Below, piece by piece: positions 1 to 8,126 of a DNA stretch of 64,000 nt. Position 1 is the first letter of the stretch, and each line of letters begins with the position of its first letter. Source of the stretch: Halothiobacillus sp045689735. Lineage in GTDB: Bacteria; Pseudomonadota; Gammaproteobacteria; Halothiobacillales; Halothiobacillaceae. Under the pieces are notes generated by a model, which saw only the letters and a list, made by a program, of their open reading frames with translations, did no database searches and was not told where the DNA came from. The position numbers and the translations under genes are program-made. The stretch lies in contig NZ_CP142685.1 of NCBI RefSeq assembly GCF_045689735.1, forward strand, positions 310,001 to 374,000, given 5' to 3'.

Positions 1-215
1 GCTTCGGCCAGCAGCTTCTTCAGCCGAGCGTTTTCCGACTCCAGCGCCTTGAGCCGTTTCGCGTCAGATACCTCCATGCCGCCAAACTTACTGCGCCAGA
101 GGTAGTAACTGGCCTCCGAAAAGCCATGCTGCCGACACAACTCCTTGACCGGGACACCGGCGTCCGCCTCCTGCAAAAATCCAATGATCTGTTCTTCACT
201 GTAGCGTTTCTTCAC
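1..215 (-). CDS. IS3-family transposase OrfA (partial, runs off the window)
   Basis: On the minus strand a GTG start at 215 opens a reading frame beginning VKKRYSEEQIIGFLQEA. It continues with a helix-turn-helix (VPVKELCRQHGFSEASYYLWRSKFGG is the region) and a leucine-rich stretch with KRLKALESEN. This is the usual architecture of IS3-family OrfA: a Tnp_1-type HTH followed by a leucine zipper. About 71 codons are visible; the C-terminus and the OrfB integrase lie outside the window. OrfA binds the terminal repeats and is normally fused to OrfB by programmed frameshifting. The family call is firm. The exact IS is not identifiable here. Confidence 0.9.
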   Translation of the reverse strand, partial: MKKRYSEEQIIGFLQEADAGVPVKELCRQHGFSEASYYLWRSKFGGMEVSDAKRLKALESENARLKKLLAE

Positions 216-280
216 GTCCAATCTCCTCGCTTCACGGGATTGGACTCTAAATGCCAGTGCTACTCAAATTCGGGGTAACG
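1..280 (-). mobile_element. End of an IS3-family insertion sequence
   Basis: The stretch from the orfA start at 215 to about 280 is the non-coding leader expected between the IS terminus and orfA. The outer boundary is approximate. Downstream on the plus strand a broken reading frame picks up at about 280, which suggests the IS inserted into that gene. The other IS end is outside the window, so no target duplication can be checked. Confidence 0.65.
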
Positions 281-594
281 TCGCTGGCGCGTTATCGTCG
301 TTTGGGGCTGTAGCCGCCCACCTTGGATGCAGTCATACCGCCGTTGGTCGACGGGCAAAGGCCGACGATTCAGCCCCCGAGTTGATCGAGCGCCATCGCG
401 GCGACTGGCACGAGCACCGCCAGAGTTTTGGCGCGATTCCTGCTATACCTGCTATATTTTAGGACGGCAAACAGGCCGAAATCTCAGCCGAGATGCTGCA
501 AATCCGCCAAGTAGGCGAGCGCAAGGCTTGGGGCTTGGATACTCAATCCGAGGACAGCGCCGACATCGTCACTCACTGGCAAGGCAGCGAGTGA
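280..594 (+). pseudogene. Remnant of a small HTH protein, phage-like, broken by IS and stop codon
   Basis: Reading the frame that ends with TGA at 592-594, the translation contains FGAVAAHLGCSHTAVGRRAK, which looks like a helix-turn-helix. It then runs PELIERHRGDWHEHRQSFG, an in-frame TAG, and continues as AEISAEMLQIRQVGERKAW and on to HWQGSE. The frame has no start because it abuts the IS end, and it is interrupted by TAG around position 459. Protein-like sequence on both sides of the stop, followed by a good terminator, argues for a decayed real gene. The short HTH plus acidic tail resembles small phage regulators or packaging proteins, but I do not recognise a family. Confidence 0.45.
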
Positions 595-614
595 CCACCT
601 GACCGCCTGACCAA

Positions 615-635
615 GCGCCCGCATGGGCGCTTTTT
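615..635 (+). terminator. Rho-independent terminator after the HTH pseudogene
   Basis: GCGCCC (615-620), loop GCAT, GGGCGC (625-630), then TTTTT. It lies 20 bases after the pseudogene's stop codon and supports the idea that a real gene once ended here. Confidence 0.75.
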
Positions 636-715
636 CATTGGTGGCATTGGCGCATTCTGTAACAGCCAAGCATTTTTCCTATGGTGCGCGGCAAGGTGCG
701 TAGATTTTTTGCATG

Positions 716-744
716 AATAAAAAAGCCCATAAAATCATGGGCTT
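716..744 (-). terminator. Terminator of tRNA-Ser
   Basis: On the minus strand AAGCCCAT and ATGGGCTT (plus 723-730 and 737-744) form a stem around a six-base loop, followed by a T-rich tail (plus 716-722). It sits just 3' of the minus-strand tRNA. Confidence 0.8.
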
Positions 745-758
745 GGGGAATTTTTTGG

Positions 759-845
759 CGGAGAAAGAGGGATTCGAACCCTCGATAGAGTTTCCCCTAT
801 ACACCCTTAGCAGGGGTGCGCCTTCAGCCACTCGGCCATTTCTCC
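759..845 (-). tRNA. tRNA-Ser (anticodon GCT)
   Basis: Minus strand, 87 nt. The acceptor stem is GGAGAAA (839-845) with TTTCTCC (760-766) and discriminator G at 759. It has the long variable arm typical of class II tRNAs, a T-loop GGTTCGAATCC, and an anticodon loop CTGCTAA giving GCT, which reads AGC/AGU. CCA is not encoded. In many gammaproteobacteria tRNA-Ser follows csrA directly; here amt lies between them. Confidence 0.96.
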
Positions 846-896
846 GTGGGGCATTATTTTATGGGAAGCGAGGTGCTTAGGCAATAACTATTGGTT

Positions 897-2102
897 TTAT
901 TGATCGTATTTTGGCGTCGCAGAAATACGGTGGATGGAGAGGTCGGCACCTTCGAACTCTTCTTCCTCTGAGAGGCGAATGCCGAGCGTGTATTTCAGAA
1001 TGCCATAAATGATCAGTCCTCCCGCGATTGCAATGCCGATGGCGGCGAGAGATCCGATCAATTGGCTGACGAGACTGATGCCCCCTGTGCCGCCAAACAT
1101 TTTTTGACCGAATATACCGGCGGCGATGGCGCCCCAAAGTCCGCACACGCCATGCAGCGACCAGACCCCCAAAACATCGTCAATTTTGAGTCGGTTTTGG
1201 ACGAAGGTGAATAGCCAGACGAACAGGCCGCCGGCGATCAAGCCGGTCAGCAGGGCGCCAATAGGGTGCATGATGTCGGAGCCGGCGCAGACGGCAACCA
1301 GTCCCGCGAGCGGGCCATTGTGGAGGAATCCGGGGTCATTACGGCCGACGACTAGCGCACTGAGAATGCCGCCCACCATCGCCATGAGCGAGTTGACTGC
1401 GACGAGACCGGATATGGCATTGATTTCCTGCGCGGACATCACATTGAACCCAAACCAGCCAACGGCCAAAACCCAAGAGCCGAGTGCCAGAAAGGGGATG
1501 TTTGAGGGCGGGTGGGCATAGATTTCACCATTTTTCCCATAGCGGCCGTGGCGTGGTCCGAGGAGTAGCACGGCGATCAAGGCGATCCAGCCGCCCATGC
1601 CGTGGACGACCATGGAGCCGGCGTAGTCGTGGAATGGGGCATGGAGGCTGGTCTTGAGCCAGTCCTGGAAGCCAAAGTTATTGTTCCAGATCAGTCCTTC
1701 ATAGAGGGGGTAGATCAGCGAGACCAGGAAAAAAGTGGCAATCAGTTGCGGATAAAATCGAGCGCGTTCTGCAATGCCGCCAGAGATGATGGCCGGAATG
1801 GCGGCGGCAAAGGTGAGCAGAAAGAAAAACCGCACGAGTTCGTGGCCATGATCGACGGTCAGGGTACTTGCGGAGCCAAAGAAGCTGATGTGATAGGCAA
1901 CATAGTAGCCAATGAAGAAGTAGGCGATGGTGGAGATGGCAAAGTCGGCCATAATTTTCACCAAGGCGTTGACTTGGTTTTTCTTTCGGACGGTGCCAAC
2001 TTCCAAAAATGCAAATCCAGCGTGCATGGCCAGTACCATGACGGCACCAGAAAGCACGAACAGGACATCAACGGCGCTGACGAGCGGGGCTTGGGTTTCC
2101 AT
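897..2102 (-). CDS. amt: Ammonium transporter (Amt/MEP/Rh family)
   Basis: A 401-residue polytopic inner-membrane protein that conducts ammonium or ammonia into the cell. It has about 11 hydrophobic segments and the family landmarks: FAFLEVGTVRKKN near the N-terminus, DYAGSMVVHGMGGW (pore aspartate region and first pore histidine) and SLHGVCGLWGAIAAGIFG (second pore histidine). There is no cleavable signal peptide, unlike E. coli AmtB. The start at 2102 is an ATG. No glnK (PII) gene adjoins it, although amt and glnK are usually paired. It lies between csrA and tRNA-Ser, with a terminator separating it from csrA, so it is probably transcribed alone. Confidence 0.95.
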   Translation of the reverse strand: METQAPLVSAVDVLFVLSGAVMVLAMHAGFAFLEVGTVRKKNQVNALVKIMADFAISTIAYFFIGYYVAYHISFFGSASTLTVDHGHELVRFFFLLTFAAAIPAIISGGIAERARFYPQLIATFFLVSLIYPLYEGLIWNNNFGFQDWLKTSLHAPFHDYAGSMVVHGMGGWIALIAVLLLGPRHGRYGKNGEIYAHPPSNIPFLALGSWVLAVGWFGFNVMSAQEINAISGLVAVNSLMAMVGGILSALVVGRNDPGFLHNGPLAGLVAVCAGSDIMHPIGALLTGLIAGGLFVWLFTFVQNRLKIDDVLGVWSLHGVCGLWGAIAAGIFGQKMFGGTGGISLVSQLIGSLAAIGIAIAGGLIIYGILKYTLGIRLSEEEEFEGADLSIHRISATPKYDQ

Positions 2103-2133
2103 GACGGAGAGTCTCGGCGGGTGGTTGAAAACA

Positions 2134-2158
2134 AAAAGCCGACGAAACGCCGGCTTTT
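2134..2158 (-). terminator. Terminator between csrA and amt
   Basis: AAAAGCCGaCGaaaCGcCGGCTTTT-type inverted repeat at 2134-2158. Read on the minus strand the stem AGCCG/CGGCT is followed by TTTTTG, immediately after the csrA stop. It should separate csrA from amt. Confidence 0.75.
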
Positions 2159-2175
2159 CTGGTTGGATTACTCGC

Positions 2176-2385
2176 TTAGTAGTGATCGTCTTGGGTATCT
2201 ACGAGGCCATCGTTGGGCTGGCTTTCGTTTTTAATGCGTTGATAAATCTCTTCCCGGTGAACAGACACATCTTTCGGCGCGTCAATCCCGATGCGTACCT
2301 GATTCCCTTTGATGCCGAGGACGGTGATCGAAACATCGTCACCGACCCGCAGAACCTCACCGATCCGGCGTGTCAAAATCAACAT
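2176..2385 (-). CDS. csrA: Carbon storage regulator CsrA
   Basis: A 69-residue RNA-binding translational regulator. The first 55 residues follow the family closely: MLILTRRIGE start, VTVLGIKGNQVRIGI-like core, and DVSVHREEIYQRI. The mature protein is a homodimer that binds GGA motifs near ribosome-binding sites. Here it could control flagellar and carbon genes, but no target can be read from sequence alone. The C-terminal tail (residues 56-69, acidic, ending DDHY) is a little longer than in E. coli (61 aa). It has a strong Shine-Dalgarno, AAGGAG, nine bases before ATG. It follows lysC and alaS, the standard gammaproteobacterial neighbourhood. Confidence 0.98.
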   Translation of the reverse strand: MLILTRRIGEVLRVGDDVSITVLGIKGNQVRIGIDAPKDVSVHREEIYQRIKNESQPNDGLVDTQDDHY

Positions 2386-2461
2386 GGGTCTTTACTCCTT
2401 AAATTCTTCCGCTCGTGCGTTTGACCGCTCGATGCGCATTTTCGTTTGCTACTCGCTGAAT

Positions 2462-3694
2462 TTAGCCGATTAGCGCGGCGGGTGCATCCAATTCGAATGC
2501 ATCGTGTAAGGTTCTGACCGCCAATTCAAGATATTTATCATCCACGACGACAGAAATTTTGATTTCTGAGGTGGAAATCATGCGAATGTTGATTTTCTCA
2601 TCCGCCAATACTTTGAACATTTTGGCCGCAATGCCGGCGTGCGAGCGCATGCCGACGCCGACTAGGGAGATTTTGACGATCTTCGGATTGCCAGAAACTT
2701 CGCGGGCACCGAGATTTTTTGCCGCCGCACGCAGGATGTCGAGCGCTTTGTCGTAATCAACATGCTGGACGGTGAAGGTGAAGTCGGTGGTGTTATCCGC
2801 ACCGACATTCTGCAGGATCATGTCCACTTCGATATTGGCCTCGGCAATCGGGCCGAGAATGGCGTACGCGATGCCCGGGTGATCGGGGACGCCTTTGATG
2901 GTGAGCTGCGCCTCATCACGGTTGAAGGCAATGCCTGAAATGACGGCCTGTTCCACGACTTCATCCTCTAGGGTAATCAGGGTGCCGGGGCCATCCACAA
3001 AAGAGGAAAGTACCCGCAGTGGCACATTGTATTTGCCTGCAAATTCCACCGAACGAATCTGCAGAACCTTGGAGCCCAAGCTCGCCATTTCCAGCATTTC
3101 TTCGAAGGTGATGCGATCCAGGCGTCGGGCGCGTGGCTCTACGCGGGGGTCGGTCGTGTAGACGCCATCGACATCGGTATAAATTTGGCACTCATCGGCC
3201 TGCAGCGCTGCAGCGATGGCTACGGCAGAAGTATCTGAGCCGCCGCGTCCCAGCGTGGTGATGTCCCCTTCGGGATTCACGCCCTGAAACCCGGCGACCA
3301 CGACGACCCGCCCCGCCTGAAGTTCGTCGCGGATGCTGTCGGTGTCAATCGCCTGAATCCGGGCTTTATTGAACGCGCTGTCGGTCAAGATCTTGACTTG
3401 GGCGCCGGTGTAGGACCGCGCCGGTTGACCGCGGGATTCAAGCGCCATGGCGAGGAGCGCAGAGGTGACTTGTTCACCGGTTGCGACCAGCGCATCCAGT
3501 TCACGGGCGTTTGGCCGGGATTGAACTTCTTTGGCGAGTGCGATCAGCCGATTGGTTTCGCCACTCATCGCCGAAACCACGACGACGACCGAATCGCCCG
3601 CCGCGCGGGCGCGCAGAACGCGATCCGCCACGGCCTGGATCCGCTCGATGGAGCCAACCGAGGTGCCGCCATATTTTTGAACGATCAATGCCAT
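2462..3694 (-). CDS. lysC: Aspartate kinase (lysine-sensitive type, with two ACT domains)
   Basis: 410 residues. It phosphorylates aspartate, the first step to lysine, threonine, methionine and diaminopimelate. The N-terminal amino-acid kinase domain starts MALIVQKYGGTSVGS, with the ATP/aspartate motif TLGRGGSDTSAVA near residue 170. C-terminal ACT domains (from about residue 265) include VPDHPGIAYAILGPIA and VGVGMRSHAGIAAKMF and mediate feedback inhibition. I chose the ATG at 3694 because family members start MALIVQKYGG. A further-upstream in-frame start would add 11 unrelated residues. It lies between alaS and csrA on the same strand, 144 bases after alaS and 76 before csrA. Confidence 0.97.
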   Translation of the reverse strand: MALIVQKYGGTSVGSIERIQAVADRVLRARAAGDSVVVVVSAMSGETNRLIALAKEVQSRPNARELDALVATGEQVTSALLAMALESRGQPARSYTGAQVKILTDSAFNKARIQAIDTDSIRDELQAGRVVVVAGFQGVNPEGDITTLGRGGSDTSAVAIAAALQADECQIYTDVDGVYTTDPRVEPRARRLDRITFEEMLEMASLGSKVLQIRSVEFAGKYNVPLRVLSSFVDGPGTLITLEDEVVEQAVISGIAFNRDEAQLTIKGVPDHPGIAYAILGPIAEANIEVDMILQNVGADNTTDFTFTVQHVDYDKALDILRAAAKNLGAREVSGNPKIVKISLVGVGMRSHAGIAAKMFKVLADEKINIRMISTSEIKISVVVDDKYLELAVRTLHDAFELDAPAALIG

Positions 3695-3748
3695 GGATAA
3701 CCTGTGTTCTGCCGTTAGGTGGCGCAATGCGCCGTAAGCCCGTGCTTT

Positions 3749-3772
3749 GGCGCCCGTGCACGCTTGGGCGCC
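3749..3772 (-). other. GC-rich hairpin in the alaS-lysC gap
   Basis: GGCGCCC (3749-3755) and GGGCGCC (3766-3772) form a perfect 7-bp stem with a 10-base loop. No T-run follows on the minus strand, so it is not a classical terminator for alaS. It would lie in the 5' leader of lysC and could stabilise or attenuate the message. Confidence 0.45.
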
Positions 3773-3838
3773 GAAAAATAGGCGCGCATTTTACTCAAGT
3801 TGCGGTTTTATTGCAGCTTTATTTCTGTGGAATTTCCT

Positions 3839-6457
3839 TCAGTCGTTCAGTTGTTGTTGCAACCAAGTGCGGGCAGCCTCTAATGCCTGTGGCAGCGCTT
3901 CCGGTATGGTGCCCCCCGCCTGTGCCATATCCGGTCGGCCGCCGCCCTTGCCCCCCACCTGCGCTGCAGCGATGTTGACGAGATCCCCCGCTTTCAGGCG
4001 GGCGGTCGCGTCTTTGCTGACGCCGGCGATCAGGCGGACTTTCCCGTCTTCAACACTGGCGAGCAGGACGGCCGCGGTGCCCAACTTGTGTTTGAGTTGA
4101 TCCACCATATCCCGCAGCGTATTGCTGTCGGCACCCGGCAATTCGGCAACCAGCGTGGAAATGCCGCCCCAAGTGACGGCTTGGCTGGCCAGATCCCCAC
4201 TCGCCTGGGCCGCGCGAGCGGCTTTCAGCTCGGTCAGTTCCTTTTCGAGCGCTTTATTGCGTTCGATCAGTTGTTGCACCCGATTCAGCGCGTCTTGCTT
4301 TTGGCCGCGCAGCAAGCCCGCAATCTGATCGAGCTGGTCTTCGGTCTCGAAGGCGAGGGCTAGGGCGGATGCGCCGGTAACTGCCTCAATGCGTCGAACG
4401 CCTGAGGCGACGCCGCCTTCACTGACGATTTTTATCAGGCCGATATCGCCGCCCCGGCGGGCATGGGTGCCCCCGCAGAGTTCCATCGAGAAAGGCCCCA
4501 TGGTGACGACGCGCACCACATCGCCATATTTCTCGCCGAACAGCGCCATTGCGCCGGCAGCTTTGGCCTCGTCAATGGCCATTTCGCGGGTGTCGACGGC
4601 GTGATTCTCACGGATCTGAGCGTTGACCAAGGCTTCGATTTGCCGGAGTTGTTCGGCGGTGACGGGCTCGGGGTGAGAAAAGTCGAACCGCAGGGATTCA
4701 TCGCTGACCCGCGAGCCGCGCTGGTGCACATGGGAGCCGAGGACATGGCGCAGCGCGGCATGCAGCAGGTGGGTGGCCGAGTGATTCAGGCGGATGGCCG
4801 CGCGACGGTCGGCATCGATCTGCGCCTCGGCGCTATCACCCACCACGATGCGGCCTTCGAGGACTTGTCCGATATGCAGGAAGCTGCTGCCCTGTTTTTG
4901 GGTGTCGGTGACGACGAATCGCCCGTTGGGTGTGGTGATCAGGCCGGTGTCGCCGACTTGTCCGCCGGATTCGGCATAAAACGGCGTTTGATCCAGCACG
5001 AGAATGCCGGCCTGGCCGGTTTCAAGGGCGGTGACATTGCGGTCATCGTGCGCCAGCGCCACGATGTGCGCCTGGGCGTGCTCGTGGGTATAGCCCTGGA
5101 AAACGGTGACACCGGCGCCTTCCACCGTGTGTTTCTGCTGGGCAAACTGGCTGGCGGCGCGGGACTGGGCGCGGCGGGCGGCCATCGCTTGTTCGAAGCC
5201 GTCGTGATCTAGGCTAAAGCCGCGTTCGCGGGCGATATCCGCGGTCAGATCGATGGGGAATCCGTGGGTATCGTAGAGCTTGAACACGACCTCACCGGGG
5301 ATCGTGCCGCCGGCCGGAAGATGTGCCAGTGCGGCGTCGAGTTCATGCATGCCAGCCGCGAGGGTTTGCAGGAAGCGTTCCTCTTCCTGCAGCAGCACGC
5401 GTTCAACTTCGGTTTGGGCGGCGGTCAGTTCGGGATAAGCCTCGCCCATCACGGCCACCAACGGCGCTACCAGCCGGTGGAAGAAGGGCGTATCGACCCC
5501 CAGCTTGTGCCCGTGCCGAGCGGCACGGCGAATGATACGCCGCAGGACATAGTCCCGACCTTCATTGCCCGGGCGCACCCCGTCGACGATCAGGAAAGCG
5601 CAGGAACGAATGTGATCGGCAATGACCTTGAGTGAGCTGTCCTGGGCATCCTTGGCGCCGGTGACGGCCTGCGCGGCGGCCAGTAGGTGACGGAATAGAT
5701 CGATCTCATAGTTACTGTGCACGCATTGCAGAACCGCGGCCAGCCGTTCGATGCCCATGCCGGTATCGACGGAGGGTTTGGGCAGTGGGCTGAGATGGCC
5801 GTCTTCTGCCCGGTCGAACTGCATGAACACGATGTTCCAGATTTCGATGAAACGGTCGCCATCTTCCTCGGGCGAGCCGGGTGGGCCGCCGGGAATGTGG
5901 GCACCGTGATCGTAGAAAATCTCGGTACAGGGGCCGCAGGGGCCGGTGTCACCCATCTGCCAGAAATTATCTGAGCCGCCGTTGGGTTTGTCGCCGATGC
6001 GGCGGATCTTGTCGAGCGGCAGGCCAATTTCCTTGTGCCAAATGTCATACGCTTCATCGTCGGTGGCGTACACCGTGACCATCAGCCGTTCTGGTGGTAG
6101 TCCTAGGGTTTTGGTCAGAAAATCCCAGCCAAAGCGGATGGCTTCGGATTTGAAATAGTCGCCGAAACTGAAGTTGCCCAGCATCTCGAAGAAGGTATGG
6201 TGGCGGGCGGTGTAGCCGACATTCTCGAGATCATTGTGCTTGCCGCCCGCCCGCACGCAGCGCTGGCAGGAGACGGCGCGGGGTTTTTGTCGTTTTTCCA
6301 GGCCGAGAAACGCTTCCTTGAATTGCACCATGCCCGCATTGGTAAAGAGTAAGGTCGGGTCATTGCCGGGAATCAACGAGGCGGAAGGCACGATTTCGTG
6401 ACCGTGTTGATGAAAGAAGTCCAGAAACGCGCGGCGCAGTTCGGCGGTGGTTTTCAT
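3839..6457 (-). CDS. alaS: Alanyl-tRNA synthetase
   Basis: 872 residues, the normal full length. It charges tRNA-Ala and hydrolyses mischarged Ser/Gly-tRNA-Ala. The class II catalytic core is N-terminal (FLDFFHQHGHEIVPSASLIP, TNAGMVQFKEAFLG). The editing domain holds the zinc-binding HxxxH and CxxxH elements (LNHSATHLLHAALR; MELCGGTHARRGGD). The C-terminal C-Ala domain carries the glycine-rich VGGKGGGRPDMAQAGG. It is the third gene of recA-recX-alaS, as in many gammaproteobacteria, 95 bases after recX. Confidence 0.98.
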   Translation of the reverse strand: MKTTAELRRAFLDFFHQHGHEIVPSASLIPGNDPTLLFTNAGMVQFKEAFLGLEKRQKPRAVSCQRCVRAGGKHNDLENVGYTARHHTFFEMLGNFSFGDYFKSEAIRFGWDFLTKTLGLPPERLMVTVYATDDEAYDIWHKEIGLPLDKIRRIGDKPNGGSDNFWQMGDTGPCGPCTEIFYDHGAHIPGGPPGSPEEDGDRFIEIWNIVFMQFDRAEDGHLSPLPKPSVDTGMGIERLAAVLQCVHSNYEIDLFRHLLAAAQAVTGAKDAQDSSLKVIADHIRSCAFLIVDGVRPGNEGRDYVLRRIIRRAARHGHKLGVDTPFFHRLVAPLVAVMGEAYPELTAAQTEVERVLLQEEERFLQTLAAGMHELDAALAHLPAGGTIPGEVVFKLYDTHGFPIDLTADIARERGFSLDHDGFEQAMAARRAQSRAASQFAQQKHTVEGAGVTVFQGYTHEHAQAHIVALAHDDRNVTALETGQAGILVLDQTPFYAESGGQVGDTGLITTPNGRFVVTDTQKQGSSFLHIGQVLEGRIVVGDSAEAQIDADRRAAIRLNHSATHLLHAALRHVLGSHVHQRGSRVSDESLRFDFSHPEPVTAEQLRQIEALVNAQIRENHAVDTREMAIDEAKAAGAMALFGEKYGDVVRVVTMGPFSMELCGGTHARRGGDIGLIKIVSEGGVASGVRRIEAVTGASALALAFETEDQLDQIAGLLRGQKQDALNRVQQLIERNKALEKELTELKAARAAQASGDLASQAVTWGGISTLVAELPGADSNTLRDMVDQLKHKLGTAAVLLASVEDGKVRLIAGVSKDATARLKAGDLVNIAAAQVGGKGGGRPDMAQAGGTIPEALPQALEAARTWLQQQLND

Positions 6458-6552
6458 GGCGAGTTCACAAAATGAAAATCAAAAAAGATGGGCGCGAGTG
6501 TAACGGAAAGGCGCGGCGGACGGTACTTGGGAACCGGGCTGGGGGAACGGGG

Positions 6553-7026
6553 TTAGTCGTCTTCGGTGAGGGAATCCAGCGCGGCGATGGCCTCCTCATG
6601 GCGAAATCCCCGCTGGATGAGGTGACGGTAGGCTTTCTTGCGCAGTTCGGCGGTCAGGGGTTGGCCGAAATGGCGACGCAGTTGTTCGGCGGCACAGCTG
6701 TGCCAGTCGGGCGATTCTTCGGTCAGCGCGGTGTGGATGTCGTTCGGTTGAACGCCCCGCGCGCGCAGCTCGGCGGTGATGGCGAGCAGACCATAGCCGC
6801 GCGCCAGTCGCGCCCGCAGGTAGCTGGCGGCATAACGGGCATCCGATTGCCAACCGGCCTCGCACAGGGCTTCGATCGTTTGGTCGATGGCGGCTCGGGC
6901 AAACCCGCGCTGGCTGAGCTTGGCGCGGAGTTCTTGTTGGCTATGTTCGCGTTGAGCCAGCAGCCGCAGCGCCGTTGGGCGCAGCTGATCCTCATCGGGT
7001 GCTCTGGATCGAGGCCGCCGAAGCAC
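6553..7026 (-). CDS. recX: Regulatory protein RecX
   Basis: 157 residues. RecX inhibits RecA by capping or entering the RecA filament. It consists of tandem three-helix repeats: ALRLLAQREHSQQELRAKL, then CEAGWQSDARYAASYLRAR and AYRHLIQRGFRHEEAIAALD. The start is a GTG at 7026, five bases after the recA stop, with no clear Shine-Dalgarno, so translation is probably coupled to recA. That arrangement fits RecX being made at low level relative to RecA. Confidence 0.93.
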   Translation of the reverse strand: MLRRPRSRAPDEDQLRPTALRLLAQREHSQQELRAKLSQRGFARAAIDQTIEALCEAGWQSDARYAASYLRARLARGYGLLAITAELRARGVQPNDIHTALTEESPDWHSCAAEQLRRHFGQPLTAELRKKAYRHLIQRGFRHEEAIAALDSLTEDD

Positions 7027-7031
7027 GGAGG

Positions 7032-8084
7032 TTAGTCGTCAGCGGCGGGGGTGTCGTCGTCGCTGGCGGCGCTGGTTTTGCGCTTGGTCTGCGTGCCGCC
7101 GTTGCGCAACAGCTCGCGCAGCTTGGCTTCGATGTCATCGGCCAATTCGGGGTGCTCGACGAAGTATTGGCGGGCGTTGTCTTTGCCCTGGCCGAGGCGA
7201 ATATCGCCACAGGAATACCAGGCGCCCGCTTTCTGGATGAGGCCGTGATCGGTGGCGAGATCAATCAGTTCCATCAGGCGAGAGATGCCCTCACCATAAA
7301 GAATATCGACATCCACCACCTTGAAGGGCGGCGCGAGCTTGTTTTTGACGACCTTGATCCGGGTCTGGTTGCCGATGGCTTCTTCGCCTTTTTTCACGGA
7401 GCCGACACGGCGGATATCGAGGCGGACGGAGGCGTAAAATTTGAGCGCGTTACCGCCGGTCGTGGTTTCCGGGCTGCCATAGCTGACGCCGATTTTCATG
7501 CGAATCTGGTTGATGAAAATCACCATGCAGTTGGTGCGTTTGATGTTGCCGGTCAGTTTGCGCAGAGCCTGACTCATCAGGCGGGCTTGCAGGCCGACAT
7601 GCGAGTCGCCCATTTCGCCTTCGATTTCCGCCTTGGGCACCAGTGCGGCCACGGAATCGACCACGACGACATCGACCGCGCCAGACCGCACCAGCATGTC
7701 GGTGATTTCCAGCGCCTGCTCACCCGTGTCGGGTTGGCTGACCAGTAGATCATCGACATTGACGCCGAGCTTTTGTGCGTAGGTCGGATCGAGCGCGTGT
7801 TCGGCATCCACGAAGGCACAAACGCCTCCGGTTTTTTGTGCCTGGGCGATCACTTGCAGCGTGAGGGTGGTTTTGCCGGAAGATTCCGGGCCGTAGATCT
7901 CGATCACGCGACCGCGCGGTAAACCGCCAATCCCTAGGGCGTGATCCAGCGCGATCGAGCCGGTGCTGACCACCGGGACATCGACCCCGGCCGTGTCGTT
8001 CATGCGCATCACCGCGCCTTTGCCAAATTGCCGTTCGATCTGGCTGAGGGCGGCGCTCAAGGCTTTTTTGCGATTTTCGTCCAT
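7032..8084 (-). CDS. recA: Recombinase RecA
   Basis: 350 residues. This ATP-dependent strand-exchange protein is also the SOS co-protease. Walker A GPESSGKTT lies at about 65-73, Walker B-type VVVVDSVAALVPKAEIEGE follows, and the L2/DNA-binding region is INQIRMKIGVSYGSPETTTGG. The acidic tail ends DDDTPAADD. It lies 42 bases downstream of an aminotransferase on the same strand. I see no CTG-N10-CAG LexA-type box in that gap or upstream of the aminotransferase, so SOS control is not evident from the sequence. Confidence 0.98.
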   Translation of the reverse strand: MDENRKKALSAALSQIERQFGKGAVMRMNDTAGVDVPVVSTGSIALDHALGIGGLPRGRVIEIYGPESSGKTTLTLQVIAQAQKTGGVCAFVDAEHALDPTYAQKLGVNVDDLLVSQPDTGEQALEITDMLVRSGAVDVVVVDSVAALVPKAEIEGEMGDSHVGLQARLMSQALRKLTGNIKRTNCMVIFINQIRMKIGVSYGSPETTTGGNALKFYASVRLDIRRVGSVKKGEEAIGNQTRIKVVKNKLAPPFKVVDVDILYGEGISRLMELIDLATDHGLIQKAGAWYSCGDIRLGQGKDNARQYFVEHPELADDIEAKLRELLRNGGTQTKRKTSAASDDDTPAADD

Positions 8085-8126
8085 GGGGATTCCTGCAATA
8101 GTGGCTCGTTGAAAGATGGGGTTAGC

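Noticed and set aside
327..602. Open frame of 91 codons on the plus strand near the IS end
   Set aside because: Arginine-rich, no plausible start context, and it is out of frame with the protein-like sequence that reads through the in-frame TAG in the same region.
3695..3838. Possible lysine riboswitch in the leader of lysC
   Set aside because: The 144-base gap lacks the conserved lysine-riboswitch core and contains only one simple GC-rich hairpin.
8085..8126. Possible LexA box before recA
   Set aside because: CTGCAATAGTGGCTCG has a CTG but no CAG at the required spacing.
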